A stretch of DNA of 64,000 bases, from NCBI RefSeq assembly GCF_902167145.1, contig NC_050097.1:167740923-167804922 (forward strand), written 5' to 3'. How positions within the stretch are numbered: position 1 is the first letter of the stretch; every line of letters starts with the position of its first letter. Source of the stretch: Zea mays (lineage: Eukaryota > Streptophyta > Magnoliopsida > Poales > Poaceae). Below the pieces are notes generated by a model. It worked only from the letters and a program-made list of their open reading frames with translations. It did no database searches and was not told the DNA's origin. This document shows positions 21,331-33,365 of this stretch, piece after piece. A program made the position numbers and the translations under genes.

Positions 21331-23757
21331 TTAGGCCTTGTTCTTAGGTACCCAAACGGTTTTGGGTCCTTTGACATTAGAAACAAGCACCTTGGGTACC
21401 CAAACACAAGTCTTAGGATTCTTGTGTTTGCCCCCAACATATTTGGCAACTACTTTGCCTGATTTGTTAGTTAGCACATAAGAAGCATCAAAAGTCTTAA
21501 ATGAAATGTCATGCTCATTTGATGTATTCACAATTTTCTTTTTAGGCATTTTGATATCAGTTGAATGCCTAGAGCTAGAAGCCACATTCTTATATATAAA
21601 AGCACGATGAGAAACATTGTGAGGTTTTCTAGTATGAACCTTCCTAATCTTATGCTGAGGATAGTTTGCAGGATATAAAATGTAGCCCTCTCTATCCTGA
21701 ACAATGGGAGCCTTACCCTTAACAAAATTAGATAATTTCTTGGGGGCATTAAGCTTGATGTTGCTTTGGCTCCCTTGTTGGAAGCCAATGCCATCCTTAA
21801 TGCCAGGGCGTCTCCCATTATAAAGCATGCTTCGAGCAAATTTAAATCTTTCATTCTCTAATTCATGCTCGGCAATTTTAGCATTTAATGTAGCGATGTG
21901 ATCATTTTGTTCTTTAATCATGGCAAGGTTATCATCAATAGCTTCAACATTAACATCTCTAAATCTAGTGCAAATAGTGACATGCTCAATAGTAGATGTA
22001 GAGGGTTTGCAAACATTCAATTCTTCTACCTTAGCATTTAAACTAGCATTCTCATTTCTAAGACAGGAAATTGAATAATTGCAAATGCTAAGCTCCTTAG
22101 ATAAATTTTCACATTTTCTACTTCTAGAGCATAAACATTTTTCAACTTAACAAATTTTTTATTTTCCTTAACGAGCAAGTCTTCTTGGCATTCCAAGAGA
22201 TCATCCTTCTCGTTAATGGATTCTATTAATTCATTAATCTTTTTCTTTTGATTTTTAGTTAGGTTGGCAAAAAGAGTGGTTAAGTCATCTTCATTATCAC
22301 TAGAGCTACCCTCATCATCGGATGTAGTATATTTAGGGGTATCTCTAGAATGTACCTTCTTCTTTTTGCCGTCCTTTGCCATGAGGCACTTGTGGACGAC
22401 GTTGGGGAAGAGGAGGCCTTTGTTGATGGCGATGTTGGCGGTGTCCTTGTTGGAGGAGGAGTTGGTGGAGCTCTCGTCGGAGTCCCATTCCCGCCCCATG
22501 TGCGCCTCACCACCCTTCTTCTTGTAGTACCTTTTCTTCTCCATTTTCTTCTTCCCTTTCTTGTCGTCGTCCCTGTCACTTTCACTTGTATATGGACATT
22601 TTGCAATGAAGTGACCGGACTTACCACACTTGTAGCACACCCTTTTAGAATGGGGCTTGTAGTCCTTCCCCTTCCTTTGTTTGAGGATTTGACGAAATCT
22701 CTTAATGATAAGAGCCATCTTCTCGTTGTCGAGCTTGGAGGCGTCGATTGGAAGTCTACTTGGTGTAGACTCCTTCTTTTCTTCCGTTGCTTTGAATGCA
22801 ACGGGCTACACCTCAGTTGTAGAGGTGGTGCCTTGCTCCAAGACAATATGTTTGGAGTCTTTGATTATAAGTTCAAAGCTCACAAACTTGCCAATCACTT
22901 CCTCGGGAGACATCTGTTTATATCTAGGATCCCCACGAATTAATTGAACTTGAGTATGATTACGAAAAACGAGGGATCTAGAATAACCTTGACCATTTCA
23001 TGGTCATCCCACTTGGTGCTCCCGAGGTTGCGCACTTGATTGACCATAGTCTTGAGCCGGTTGTACATCACTTGCGGCTCTTCTCCTTTGTTGAGGACGA
23101 ATCGACCGAGCTCTCCCTCGATCGTCTCGCGCTTGGTGATCTTGGTCACCTCGTTCCCTTCGTGCGCCGTTTTGAGGACGTCCCAAATTTCTTTGGCATT
23201 TTCAACCCTTGCACCTTATTATACTCCTCTCGACACAAGGAGGCGAGGAGTATAGAAGTTGCTTGGGAGTTAAAATACCTAATTTGGGCGGCCTTGTCCG
23301 AGTCGTAATCCTTGTCTCCCACCTATGGTGCCTGAGCTCCAAACTCAACAATATCCCAAATGCTTTCGTGGAGTGAGGTTAGATGTTCCTCATTTTATCA
23401 CTCCACATACGATAATATTCACCATCAAAATATGGTGGTTTGCCTAGGGGTACCGAAAGTAGAGGAGCACATTTAGGAATGCGAGGGTAGCGAAGATGCA
23501 TCTTACTATACTGCTTACGCTCGTGGCGCTTTGAAGTTATAGACTCGGCGCTGGATGTGGAGGGTGATGAAGAGTCGGTCTCGTAGTAGACCACCTTCTT
23601 CATTTTCTTTCTTCTTGTCACCCCTCCTATGTGAATTGATGGAGGAAGAGGATTCCTCCTTGTATTTGTCACCGGACTCCCTTGATAGAGTCCTTCCCGA
23701 GCCCATGGCCTTGTCGCCCGTGATGATCTCCCTCTTGGCGTGATCTCCAAACATCAC
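21331..23757 (-). pseudogene. Copia-1 gag and downstream region
   Basis: Starts at the conserved MFGDHAKREI-type methionine near 23757. PYFDGEYYRMWSDKMR is near 23430. The zinc knuckle CYKCGKSGHFIAKC (CX2CX4HX4C) lies at about 22595-22640. Then a basic/acidic region (RKKGKKK, DSDESSTNSSS), a coiled region (ESINEKDDLLECQEDLLVKE) and a long tail to 21331. Gag forms the particle and binds RNA. Several frameshifts (around 23515, 23379, 22940, 22038) break it. Confidence 0.82.
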
Positions 23758-23789
23758 TTCGAGTTTGTTAGAATCTTAATGAAGCACTG

Positions 23790-23801
23790 GCTCCGATACC
23801 A
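23790..23801 (-). other. Copia-1 primer-binding site
   Basis: The minus strand reads TGGTATCGGAGC, differing by one base from the initiator-Met PBS TGGTATCAGAGC, two bases inside the 5' LTR. Confidence 0.85.
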
Positions 23802-23803
23802 AT

Positions 23804-25139
23804 TGATAGTCGCCTAGAGGGGAGTGAATAGGTGAAACCTAAAACTGATAAACTTTAAACATGTACTAAGGCCCGGGTTAGCATTAGAATTAAATCGGAG
23901 TACGTAAGACAGTTCTCCTTGCTTAGAGTTGCTCAATCAATGCGGATAACGTTTGGGAGTAAACTCAAATCAATATAAGCAAGGGAACTTTAGAGAGAGG
24001 AAAACAAATCAAGTGAGAATCAACAAGTGAACACGATGATTTGTTTTACCGAGGTTTGGTTCCAAAGAACCTAGTCCCCGTTGAGGAGGCCACAAAGGCC
24101 GGGTCTATTCCAGCCCTTTCCCTCTCTCAATCGGTCACTTAGACCGGTTGAGCTTTCTCCTTAATCACTTGGGTCACTAAGACCCCGCAAGGATCACCAC
24201 ACAACTAGGTGTCTCTTGCTAGCTTTACAAATCACTTATGAGAACAAGAATAGAGGAGGAGAAAGCAATCCAAGCAACAAGAGCAACAAAAGAACACAAG
24301 TAATCCTCTCTCAAGTCTCTAAGCAGTAGAGTTGATTTTGGGAGCTTGGAGTGGATTGAATGCTTTGAATGTGTCTTTGGAGTGGTTGCCTTTGCCCTTG
24401 CAATGAATGTGATGTTCAGAATACTTGGATGCCATTGAAGAAGGTGGTTGGGGGTATTTATAGCCTCCAACCAATTCCTAGCCATTGGCTGAGTTTACTG
24501 GCGATGGGCACACCGGACAGTTTGGTGGTGCACCGGACAGGTACTGTTCACTATCCAGTACGTGCCACATCAACACGCTCGTTGGGGTTTGGAGCGGTCG
24601 ACCGTTGGAACCCTTTGTCCTATAGCTGCACCGAACAGTCCGGTGCCACATCGGATAGTCCGGTGTCACACCGGACATGTCCGGTGTCACACCGGACATG
24701 TCCGGTGTGTTCTGACTTTCTGCCCTGACTTCTGACTTGCACAGTTCCTTTTTGCAGTCGACCATTGACGCCAGGTTACCATTGCTCTGTTGGCTCACCG
24801 GACATGTCCGGTGCACACCGGACAGTCCGGTGAATTATAGCGGAGCGCGCCCTCGAGAAACCCGAGAGTGGCTGGTTTGAGTGTTGCTTGGCCTGGGGCA
24901 CCGGACACTGTCCGGTGCGCCACTTGGCAGCACACTCTCAAGTCTTGATCCAAATATTGTTGAGTCCCCAAGATCCAAATATTGTTGAGTCCCCAACTTA
25001 ATTTCTTTCTTGGTTTGTGTTGAACCTTATGCACCTGAGATAAATAACATCTAAGCAAACTTGTTAGTCCACGTGGTTTGTGATGGACGTCAACCACCAA
25101 AATCGATTATAGGAAATGATAAAGCACATTTCCCTTTTA
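23804..25139 (-). repeat. Copia-1 5' LTR
   Basis: Ends TGATAGTCGCC and CCCTTTTA (last CA mutated to TA). TATAAATA is on the minus strand at 24455-24462. Near 24650-24710 it has extra CACACCGGACATGTCCGGTG units compared with the 3' LTR, and a 24-bp tandem duplication (AGATCCAAATATTG...) at about 24945-24995. Confidence 0.9.
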
Positions 25140-25144
25140 GCTCC

Positions 25145-25332
25145 GCCTCGTAGACATGCTCGACGGAGACTTGGTCGGTAAGGAGGTTATGAGCCCTATT
25201 CTTGGTACCCCATCCCTAGGTACCAAACAACAACCCATGAGCCTCCATGCAACTAATTCGGAGCCTCCGTGCAAATAATTCGGAGATGCATGGAGACTTC
25301 CATTGTCGACTAAAATCTCGGGCGCGCACAAG
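25145..25332. other. H2 internal fragment between Copia-1 and Copia-2
   Basis: It begins with the end of the 41-bp minisatellite and continues with non-coding sequence holding GAGCCTCC...AATTCGGAG repeats. Its right edge (CTCGGGCGCGCACAAG) continues at 41551 (CGCATCTAC), which resembles a second copy of the same sequence at about 41706-41735. So it is the same host element. Confidence 0.7.
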
Positions 25333-26547
25333 TGAAAGTCACCTAGAGGGGGGGGGGTGAATAGGCGAAACCTGAAATTTATAACTTTAAACACACACTA
25401 CAAGCCGGGGTTAAACACACACTAAAAGCATCAAAGAGAGGGAAAACAAATCAAACAAGAATCAAGGCGAGTGAACACAGTGATTTGTTTTACCGAGGTT
25501 CGATTCCAAAGAACCTAGTCCCTGTTGAGGAGGTCACAAAGACCGGGTCTCTTTCAACCCTTTCCCTCTCTCAAATGGTCACTTAGATCGAGTGAGCCTT
25601 CTTCCTTAATCTCATGGGTCACTAATTCCCCGCAAGGACCACCACACACTTGGTGTCTCTTGCTTCGCTTACAAAGCACTTGAGAATAAGAATGGGAAAA
25701 GAAAAAGGCCAAGCCAAGCAACAAGAGCAACAAAGAACACAAATACACCCTCTCTCAAGTCCCTAATGGAATTGAGTTGATTTGGAGGCTTAGAGAGGAT
25801 TCCATCTATTTGATGTGTCTTGGAGTGGAGTCTTTTGCTCTTGTATTGAATGAGATGTTTGGAATACTTGGATAGATATGAATGAGGTGGTTGGGGGGTA
25901 TCTATAGCCCCCAACCACTTCCATAGCCGTTGGGGAGGCTGCTGACGATGGGCACACCGGACAGTCCGGTGCGCCACCGGACAGGCACTGTTCCTTGTCC
26001 GGTGCGTTGCCACGTCACCCAACCGTTAGGGTTCGGAGCTGGTCGACCATTGGAGGCTTTGTCCTCTTGCGGCACCGAACAGTCCGGTGCCACACCGAAC
26101 AGTCTGGTGCCCCTCTGACTTCGTTGCTCTGACTTCTACGAGGCACTGTAGTGTACTGTTCATCTGTGCAGAGTCGATCGTTGGCGCAGATAGTCGTTGC
26201 TCCGCTGGCTCACCGAACAGTCCCGTGGCACACCGGACAGTCCAGTGAATTATAGCGGAGGGCGCCCTTGAATTCCCAAGAGTGGCTGGTTCGCAGTGCA
26301 CGACCCTGGTGCACCGAACATTGTCCGGTGGCACACTAGACAGTCCGGTGCGCCAATTCTCAGCACACTCAAGACCTTTTGCTCTTTTAAAATTGTGTCC
26401 CTAACTTGAATCTTTTATTGGTTTGTGTTGAACCTTATGCACCTGTAATACATGAATTCTAGACAAACTAGTTAGTCCATGTGTTTGTGTTGATCATCAA
26501 CCACCAAAATTAAATTATAGGAAAAGGTTAACCCTATTTCCCTTTCA
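25333..26547 (-). repeat. Copia-2 3' LTR
   Basis: Starts TGAAAGTCACC and ends CCCTTTCA. The TATA box is mutated here (minus strand TATAGATA, 25899-25906), whereas the partner keeps TATAAATA. A homopolymer of 10 G follows the start (25348-25357). Confidence 0.9.
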
Positions 26548-27444
26548 ATCTCCCCCTATTTGGTGATTGATACCAACACAAACCAAAGCAAATGTAGAGT
26601 GCAGAATTGTAACTAGTTTGCATTTGAAATGTGCATAGGTTACTTGTAAATAAACCAATTGAAAATCTCACTAAATATGAATGGATTGCTTTTTCTTTTA
26701 TTTAACATTTTGGACCACTCTTGCACCACATGTATGTTTTTGCAAATTCTTTTGGAAAATCTTTTCAAAGTCTTTTGCAAATAGTCAAAGGTATATGAAT
26801 GATATTGCAAGAAGCATTTTTAAGGTTTGAAATTTCTCCCCCTTTTTCAAATGCTTTTACTTTGACTAAATAAAACTCCCCCTGAATGAAATTCTCCTCT
26901 TAGCTTTCAAGAGGATTTTGAAATAGATATCAATTTGAAATTTTACTTTCACAAATCAAGTGAAACATAGATACCAATTGATATAAAATACTATTTTGAG
27001 AATACATCGATTGAAATAGATACCTAGTTGAAAAATACCAATTAAAACTTCATTTCGAAATTTTTTGAAATGGTGGTGGTGCGATCCTTTTGCTTTGGGC
27101 TTAATACTCTCTCCCCCTTTGGCATTAATCGCCAAAAATGGAGACTTTGAGAGCTCTTAAATACTTTCTCCCCATTGGTACAAGCAAATAAGAGTGAAGG
27201 ATTATACCAATTGAGAGTGTGGAGGAACAACGACAAAGGGTAGATGATACCGTCAGAGTTGTGGAGTGGAAGCCTTGTTCTTTGCCGAAGACTCCATTTC
27301 CCTTTCAATCTACGACTTAATATAGAAATATACTTGAAAACACTTTAGACGTAGCCTTGGTACAAGAATAATAAGAAATATGCATTTTTACCAAATGAAA
27401 GAGACATGATCAAAGGTATATAAATGAGCTTTGTGGGCAACGTT
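26548..27444 (-). other. Copia-2 3' non-coding zone with multiple polypurine tracts
   Basis: The LTR-proximal PPT is the minus strand of 26548-26563. Further tracts occur near 26837, 26876, 27110 and 27166. It has the same design as Copia-1 and Copia-3. No gene seen. Confidence 0.75.
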
Positions 27445-28447
27445 TCAATCAAAATTCCGAGAATCAAGTATATTTAGCTCATTCCTAAGTTTGCTAAAGG
27501 TTTTCTCATCTAGTGGCTTGGTAAAGATATCGACTAATTGGTTTTGGGTATTAACATAAGCAATCTTGATATCTCCCATTGTTGATGATCCCTCAGAACG
27601 TGATACCGAATGTCTATGTGCTTAGTGCGGCTGTGTTCAACGGGATTATCCGCCATGCGGATTGCACTCTCATTGTCACATAGGAGAGGGACTTTGCTCA
27701 ATTTGTAGCCATAGTCCCTAAGGGTTTGCCTCATCCAAAGTAATTGCACACAACAATAACCTACGACAATGTATTCGGCTTTGGCGGTGGAAAGAGCTAT
27801 AGAGTTTTGTTTCTTTGAAGCCCATGACACCAGGGATCTCCCCAGAAACTGACAAGTCCCTGATGTGCTCTTCCTATCAATTTATAACCTGCCCAATCGG
27901 CATCGGAATATCCTATTAAATCAAAAGTGGATCCCTTGGGGTACCAAAGCCCAAACTTAGGAGTGTAAACTAAATACATCTTGATTCTCTTCATGGCCCT
28001 AAGGTGAACTTCCTTAGGATTTGCCAGGAACCTTTCACACATGCATACAGAAAGCATAATATCCAGTCGAGATGCACATAAGTAGAGTAAAGATCCTAAC
28101 ATCGACCGGTATATCTTTTGATCTACGGATTTACCTCCCGTGTCGAGGTTGAGATGCCCATTGGTTCCCATGGGTGTCTTGATGGGTTTGCCATCCTTCA
28201 TTCCAAACTTCTTAAGTATGTCTTGAATGTACTTTGTTTGGCTGGTGAAGGTGCCATCTTGGAGTTGCTAGATTTAAAATCCTAGGAAATATTTCAACTC
28301 CTCCATCATTGACATCTCGAATTTCTATATCATGATCCTATTAAACTCTTCACAAGTTGACTTGTCGGTAGACCCAAATATAATATCATCAACATAAATT
28401 TGGCATACAAACAAATCTTTTGCAACAGCTTTAGTAAAGAGGGTAAG
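27445..28447 (-). pseudogene. Copia-2 pol, downstream part (RT end and RNase H)
   Basis: It has YVDD at 28385-28396, [17 protein letters not shown] (near 28160), [18 protein letters not shown], then RNase H with STAKAEYIVVGYCC and [17 protein letters not shown]. The stop by alignment is at 27445-27447. Frameshifts lie near 28270, 27870 and 27530. Gypsy B separates it from the upstream half. Confidence 0.85.
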
Positions 28448-28452
28448 ATCGG

Positions 28453-29134
28453 TGTTGGTCCTTGTTCTTAGATGCTATACATCAAGAACAAAGCAACACA
28501 ATTGTTATTGATTAGTGACCTTCGTCCTTCGAAGCATTATCTCCTTTAGGATATAATGATCTCTAGACGAAGGTCAAGAAGGACATACCTTCATCATTTC
28601 AATAGGCAAGGATGTAAACACAGACATATGAAACACAAAGGGAACATGGATAATCATTTTGAATAACTGGACTATTCACATTCTCATTATATAAACATAA
28701 ACAAACATCAACGATATTCGAATTACATTTGTACCTTCGGTTTGACAGAAGGTAAAAGGCAAGAGTGACGCGTGAGTGATTACCAGTCAGCGTGAACAGT
28801 ATGGTGTTACTGCTCATCTATTTATAGGCACAGGACGCACCCTGGGCAAAATTACATTCATGTCCTGACATTTACTGTTAGCCAAAAGGCAAGCTGTTGA
28901 GGACCAAACAGTCTTTTCCCCTTTAGGTCGGTTTCATCCTCCATCACCGTCCTTGTTCCAAGCCAAAGCTTCTCCATCCACAACTTCGGAGCTGGTTCAT
29001 CCTTCTTCCAGATCACACCTTTCATACCATGCACACCTTCATCTTAAAGCCAAAGCTTCCTGTGACAATATACCATACTGGAAAACATGTTAGTTGTGTT
29101 TTTGAGGACCTTCAGAAGAGGAAGGCCCCCAACA
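28453..29134 (-). repeat. Gypsy B 3' LTR
   Basis: Starts TGTTGGTCCTTGTTC and ends GGCCCCCAACA. TATAAATA is on the minus strand at 28819-28826. The PPT (minus strand of 29135-29149, GCGAGGGGCTAC) abuts it. Confidence 0.92.
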
Positions 29135-29289
29135 GTAGCCCCTCGCAGTATTAATTTGTTTTTGTGTAACAAATTTAGACTGCGACTTGAATAGAGGTCT
29201 TTAGCCGAAGGTCCGAAAAACACCTTCCCTTGCTAGAATAGCGAAAGTCAGTGACATGTAGGGCTCGCCAAGTTGCAATGCACTGGGCA

Positions 29290-29297
29290 TATAAATA
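29290..29297 (+). promoter_or_regulatory. TATA box of the antisense gene in gypsy B
   Basis: TATAAATA, 135 bp upstream of the ATG at 29425. The box and spacing are conserved in A and C. Confidence 0.65.
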
Positions 29298-29424
29298 GGA
29301 ACCTGCAGCGGTAGCATTTGCTGCGCCATTTCAATCGCTCGTGCTAGTTTATCAAGTTTTAATTTTCTTGCTGTCAAATCCCGCTTGTTTTGTGAGCTTC
29401 ATTATTTACACAAGTGCTTGTTAG

Positions 29425-32400
29425 ATGTCTGAAGAGAAGAAGACGTCTAAGGAGAAGAAGGTTGTGGACCCTGCTCTAGCTGGGTTTTACAAAGCTATGG
29501 AAAAAACAAACACAGAAAAGATTATAAACAAAATACTAGCTAATTTTTCTGAAGATTCTGACGATAGAGATAACTTTGATGTGGAAAGTGGGAATGAATA
29601 TGCCGAAGATCGTCCCTGGCGGCCAAGTCATACCATCTTCGAAAAGTCGTCCATTAAACAGAGTCGGATTGATGCCATGAAGGGACGATATTTTCGTGAC
29701 ATGTCTATTGTGAGGGTTGGGGGGGACAGCGCCGCCCCTGCACCCGAAGAAGATGAAGTTGTTGTTTACAGAAGCTTTATGAAGGCAGGTCTTCGGTTCC
29801 CATTGAGCAAATTTTTGGTTGAAGTTTTGAAGACATTTGAGATCTTTCTTCATCAAATCACTCCCGAAGCTATAATCAGAATGGGTATTTTTGTCTGGGC
29901 CGTGAGAAGCCACGGGCTGGAACCGAGCGCGAAGTGCTTCTGCAACATGCACGAACTACTGTACGAGACGAAGGCCACTAGCAAAGAGCAATATCACAAC
30001 AACTTTGGTTGTTATGGCTTCGTTCCTCGTTCCGATGTAAGTTACCCAGTTCCAACATTTCAAAAAAGGTGGCCCAGGGCCTGGATGGAGGAATGGTTTT
30101 ATGTCAAGAATAATCTGATTGAAAGGGAAGACATAAAGGGGATTATCCAACGCCCCATCTGGTCTCGCTTTGGCCTTAGAAGGCCGGCTACTGCGCTTGG
30201 GAATGATACCGAAGCATGCCAGAAGGCTTTCAATAACGTTTGTGCCTTCATTGGCACAAGAGACCTAGTTCAGGTGCACATAGCCTACAGGGTATGGCCA
30301 CTTGTGGATGGCTGGGAGATGCCAAAGGAGACTGCTGCCGGATCTAGTCAAGGTGGTTTGGTTTACTTGAAATACACCTTCAGGTACAGAGACCAGTTTG
30401 ACGAACCAAATGACGACTGGCTAACATGTGTTGAGGCGACTAGCGATGAGTTACTTGGAGCGTACACAAGAGCCGAAGATGATGCCTTGACCTTAGCCTT
30501 CGGAGGGCGAGGCAAGAAAAGGTTGAACAGAGTTTTTGATGTTATCGACTTCATGTACCCGGACTACACTTACCCCTTGCGAAAGCAGGGGAAGAAAAGG
30601 AAAACTGCCGCCTCGGCCATCTCTATTGTGCCGAAGGGCAAAAAGATCAAGGTCTTGACCCACCGATCAGGATACATTGAAACGGCCACAGTGCCAAAGC
30701 TTGATGAAGAGGCATCTTCTACTACCGAGGCAGAACAAGCTGCTCCTGCCGGCCGGAGCGCCAAAAAATCGACTGCAGTGCCGAAGGTTTCTGCAACCGG
30801 ATCGGCCAAAGTGTTGATACATACTGCCGAAGCTGAAGGAAAGGCGGCCAAGAAGCCAGACCGAGAGGAAACGACAGGACCACCAGAGCCAGAATTGCTA
30901 AAGGTGGCAAAAACTCCTGCAATAACTCCCAAGAGGAGAATGGCAAGCATGTTGGACGCTGTCATGGAGATGACAAGGGCATTAACTCCTAACCCTGTGT
31001 AGAAGGTTGCCGAGGCCGCTATAGCTCGCGCTGAAACTGAAGCTGGGCCCTCAGTGCCCGCTGAGGCAGAGCCTGCTAAAACTGAGCAGAGAACTGAGCA
31101 AGAATCTTCAGATGCTGGCTTGGCTCTGGAGAAGAAAGACGCGCCTAAAAAAGCTAAATCTGCTAACCCCAAAGCACCCCCCGAAGATCGTGACTTTATT
31201 ATACGACATGCTTCGGGTAAAAGATTGTCTGAAGAAGAAATTGCAGAAGCCAAACACTATGCCCGGGAACTAAAATACCCGAAGGGGGCCTTAGTGTACA
31301 ATGGCACCGATGAAGATGATTTCCTATACTGTCTCCTAGACAACAAGGAAATATTGGTTTGCCGGGAGATGACCAAAAATATGGGATTTCCGAAGCTTGA
31401 AGCTCGCCTCTCTGCCATGTCAAAGGATGACCTCACGGACATCCTTGCGTACAATAGTCTGAAGGTACGAAAGTTATGGAATTTTAAAAAGATTATCTTT
31501 TGTCCTTTATTCTCGTGCTGATCCTTTATCTCCCTTCTTTTGCAGGGCTTAATTCTTAGCAACGCTTTGAGGGCGCAGAAAAATGCTGAAGATGAAAGTT
31601 GTCAGATAGCACTCAGCAACCTTCGATCAGAGGTTATCAAGTTGAGAAATGAAGCCTTAGAAAAAGATAAAATTCTGCTTTCATTGGTGGACAGGGTGAA
31701 AAAAGACGAAGCAAAATTTAATACTCAATCTGAAGCTCATAAAGCCAAAGTTGAAGGCCTTCAGAAAAAAACTTGCTGAAGCTAATGAAAATTTTGAAGT
31801 GGCAAAAGTAAAGCAAGAGATAAGTGAATGGTCAAATGCTAGGCTAGAGAAGAATGTTGAGGAGTTTCGCGAATCCAAGGAGAGATGCTTTGAGAAATCC
31901 TTGGATTGTGTAAGAAAATTGAAAACCAGCTTTGCCAAGGTGGGTGCATATTCTTCGAAGAAAAGTTCATTCGAGGTGCTCCCGAGGGGGTCATTGATTG
32001 GATAGGAGTTGAAGCCTTTGAGGAGATCCTTAGTGATCGCGGTGATATTTGTGCTTTCGCCGACGCTCGAGGGGTTGCAGCAATTCTAGAGAAGGCTGGT
32101 TGTGACCATGTTAAAGCTATAGCCCAGACCGAAGCTGTCTTCTGCACAGACGACACGAAAGACCCCTCGGCCGAAGCTACTTTAGTGGGTGGAAAATTTT
32201 ATTCCGATGTCTGGGTGAACGGTGGCCGAGAATTGGCTAATGAAATCATAAAGAAAAATGAAAAAGAAACCCACAATACTCGAGAAGAAGCTAAGCAAGC
32301 CGAAGAAGCTGCCGAGCGCGCCAGGCGTATAGTTATTATTATTGAATTTTAGCTTCGGTGTTTGTTTTCTGGCTTCGGACTAACGGTTTGTCTACTACAG

Positions 32401-32555
32401 CTGAACTCTCACCGCTACCAGAGCCATACGACCTCCAAGCCGATCCCGCTATGAAAGAGGCGCTGGATGTGATGAGTGTTGCCAATTCCATCATCGACGA
32501 AGTCGTCGATAGACTGCTAAATAAAGCCACCGAGAAAATTCTTAAAGAAGATTAG
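29425..32555 (+). pseudogene. Gypsy B antisense gene (aORF), best-preserved copy
   Basis: Open for 525 codons from ATG 29425 to TAG at 31000-31002, where C has a sense codon, so the stop is likely a mutation. The acidic N-terminus (residues 1-60) is followed by a block resembling the plant putative-gypsy (Transposase_28, PF04195) domain (about 115-300: FPLSKFLVEVLKTFEIFLHQ, FVWAVRSHGLEP, KRWPRAWMEEWFYVKNNL), a GGLVYLKYTFRYRDQF block, KKRLNRVFDVIDFMYPDY, then a Lys/Ala-rich linker. After the stop: DRDFIIRHASGKRLSEEE, and intron 31465-31545 (GT-AG). Exon 2 encodes coiled coil with frameshifts near 31764 and 31965. Intron 32327-32400 is followed by the last exon, ending IDEVVDRLLNKATEKILKED. Function unknown. 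Confidence 0.78.
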
Positions 32556-32869
32556 GCCCTTGTTGTAATGATATACAATGTAACATTTGTGTATGAGACA
32601 ATTAACAGACATGTAAATTAATGTAATATATTTCTTTTCGATGCATGAAATTCACGCACATACCATTTTTGAGCCTTCGGCGAAAAACCACCTTCCCTTC
32701 TTTTCATGCTTCGTAAAGAAAGAAGCCCGTTTTATGGCAAATCTGTTGTGATGCTGTTAACAGATCTTCCTGATAAAATTGTATTTGCCGAAGGTTTTCT
32801 TCGTGCCTCAGCACATTTTCATTCAAGTTATTGCCGAAGACTTGCTTCGTACCCAATCTTTGCTGTTGA

Positions 32870-33365
32870 TGCGATATGATGTATGATGTAATGTTATGCG
32901 GAATGGTGCAATGATATGATGCAACATGATGTTTATGCCGAACACACACACGCCCACGTCGAAACACTCAAGACTCTGCATCCCCTTAGGGACGTCTTTG
33001 GAGTCTTTAAGCTCTGCATCCCGTTAGGAATGGCTTTGGAGCTTCTTCACCTTCTATTTCGATGGTATTTAAGCTCTGCATCCCCTTAGGAACAACTTTG
33101 GAGCTTCTTCACCTTCTATTTCGGTGGTATTTAAGCTCTGCATCCCGTTAGGAACGACTTTGGAGCATCTTCACCTTATATTTCGGTGGAACTTTTGGCT
33201 CTTCATTCCCTTAGGAACGACTTCTGAGCTTTGGAACTTACTCTGCGCTCCCTTAGGAACGACTTTTGTAGCTTCAAAGCTTACTATGCGCTCCCTTAGG
33301 AACGACTTTTGTAGCTTCGGAGCTTACTCTGCGCTCCCTTAGGAACAGCTTTTGTAGCTTTGGAG
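32870..33365. repeat. Gypsy B satellite zone between gag and aORF
   Basis: An ATGATATGATG-type tract (about 32870-32935) is followed by about eight tandem units (about 32970-33360) of 42-62 bp. The core is CCCTTAGGAACGACTTTGGA, with a switch from the long to the short unit type at about 33195. Confidence 0.88.

Larger units (their letters stand above)
15970..25139 (-). mobile_element. Copia-1: Opie/Ji-like Sirevirus element
   Basis: LTRs lie at 15970-17244 and 23804-25139, with the GCTCC target duplication on both sides (15965-15969 and 25140-25144). The PBS is complementary to initiator methionine tRNA. Gag, integrase, RT and RNase H follow in copia order on the minus strand. Palindromic CCGGAC/GTCCGG motifs in the LTRs, TATAAATA, several purine tracts before the 3' LTR, and the gag sequence match the maize Opie/Ji group of Sireviruses; Opie versus Ji cannot be settled by eye. 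Confidence 0.92.

Noticed and set aside
30570..31253. 227-codon frame on the minus strand of the gypsy B aORF
   Set aside because: Antisense shadow of a Lys/Ala-rich linker; no homologous frame in A or C.
32970..33365. CRISPR-like array of repeats
   Set aside because: Units are contiguous and diverged with no unique spacers, inside a plant retrotransposon.
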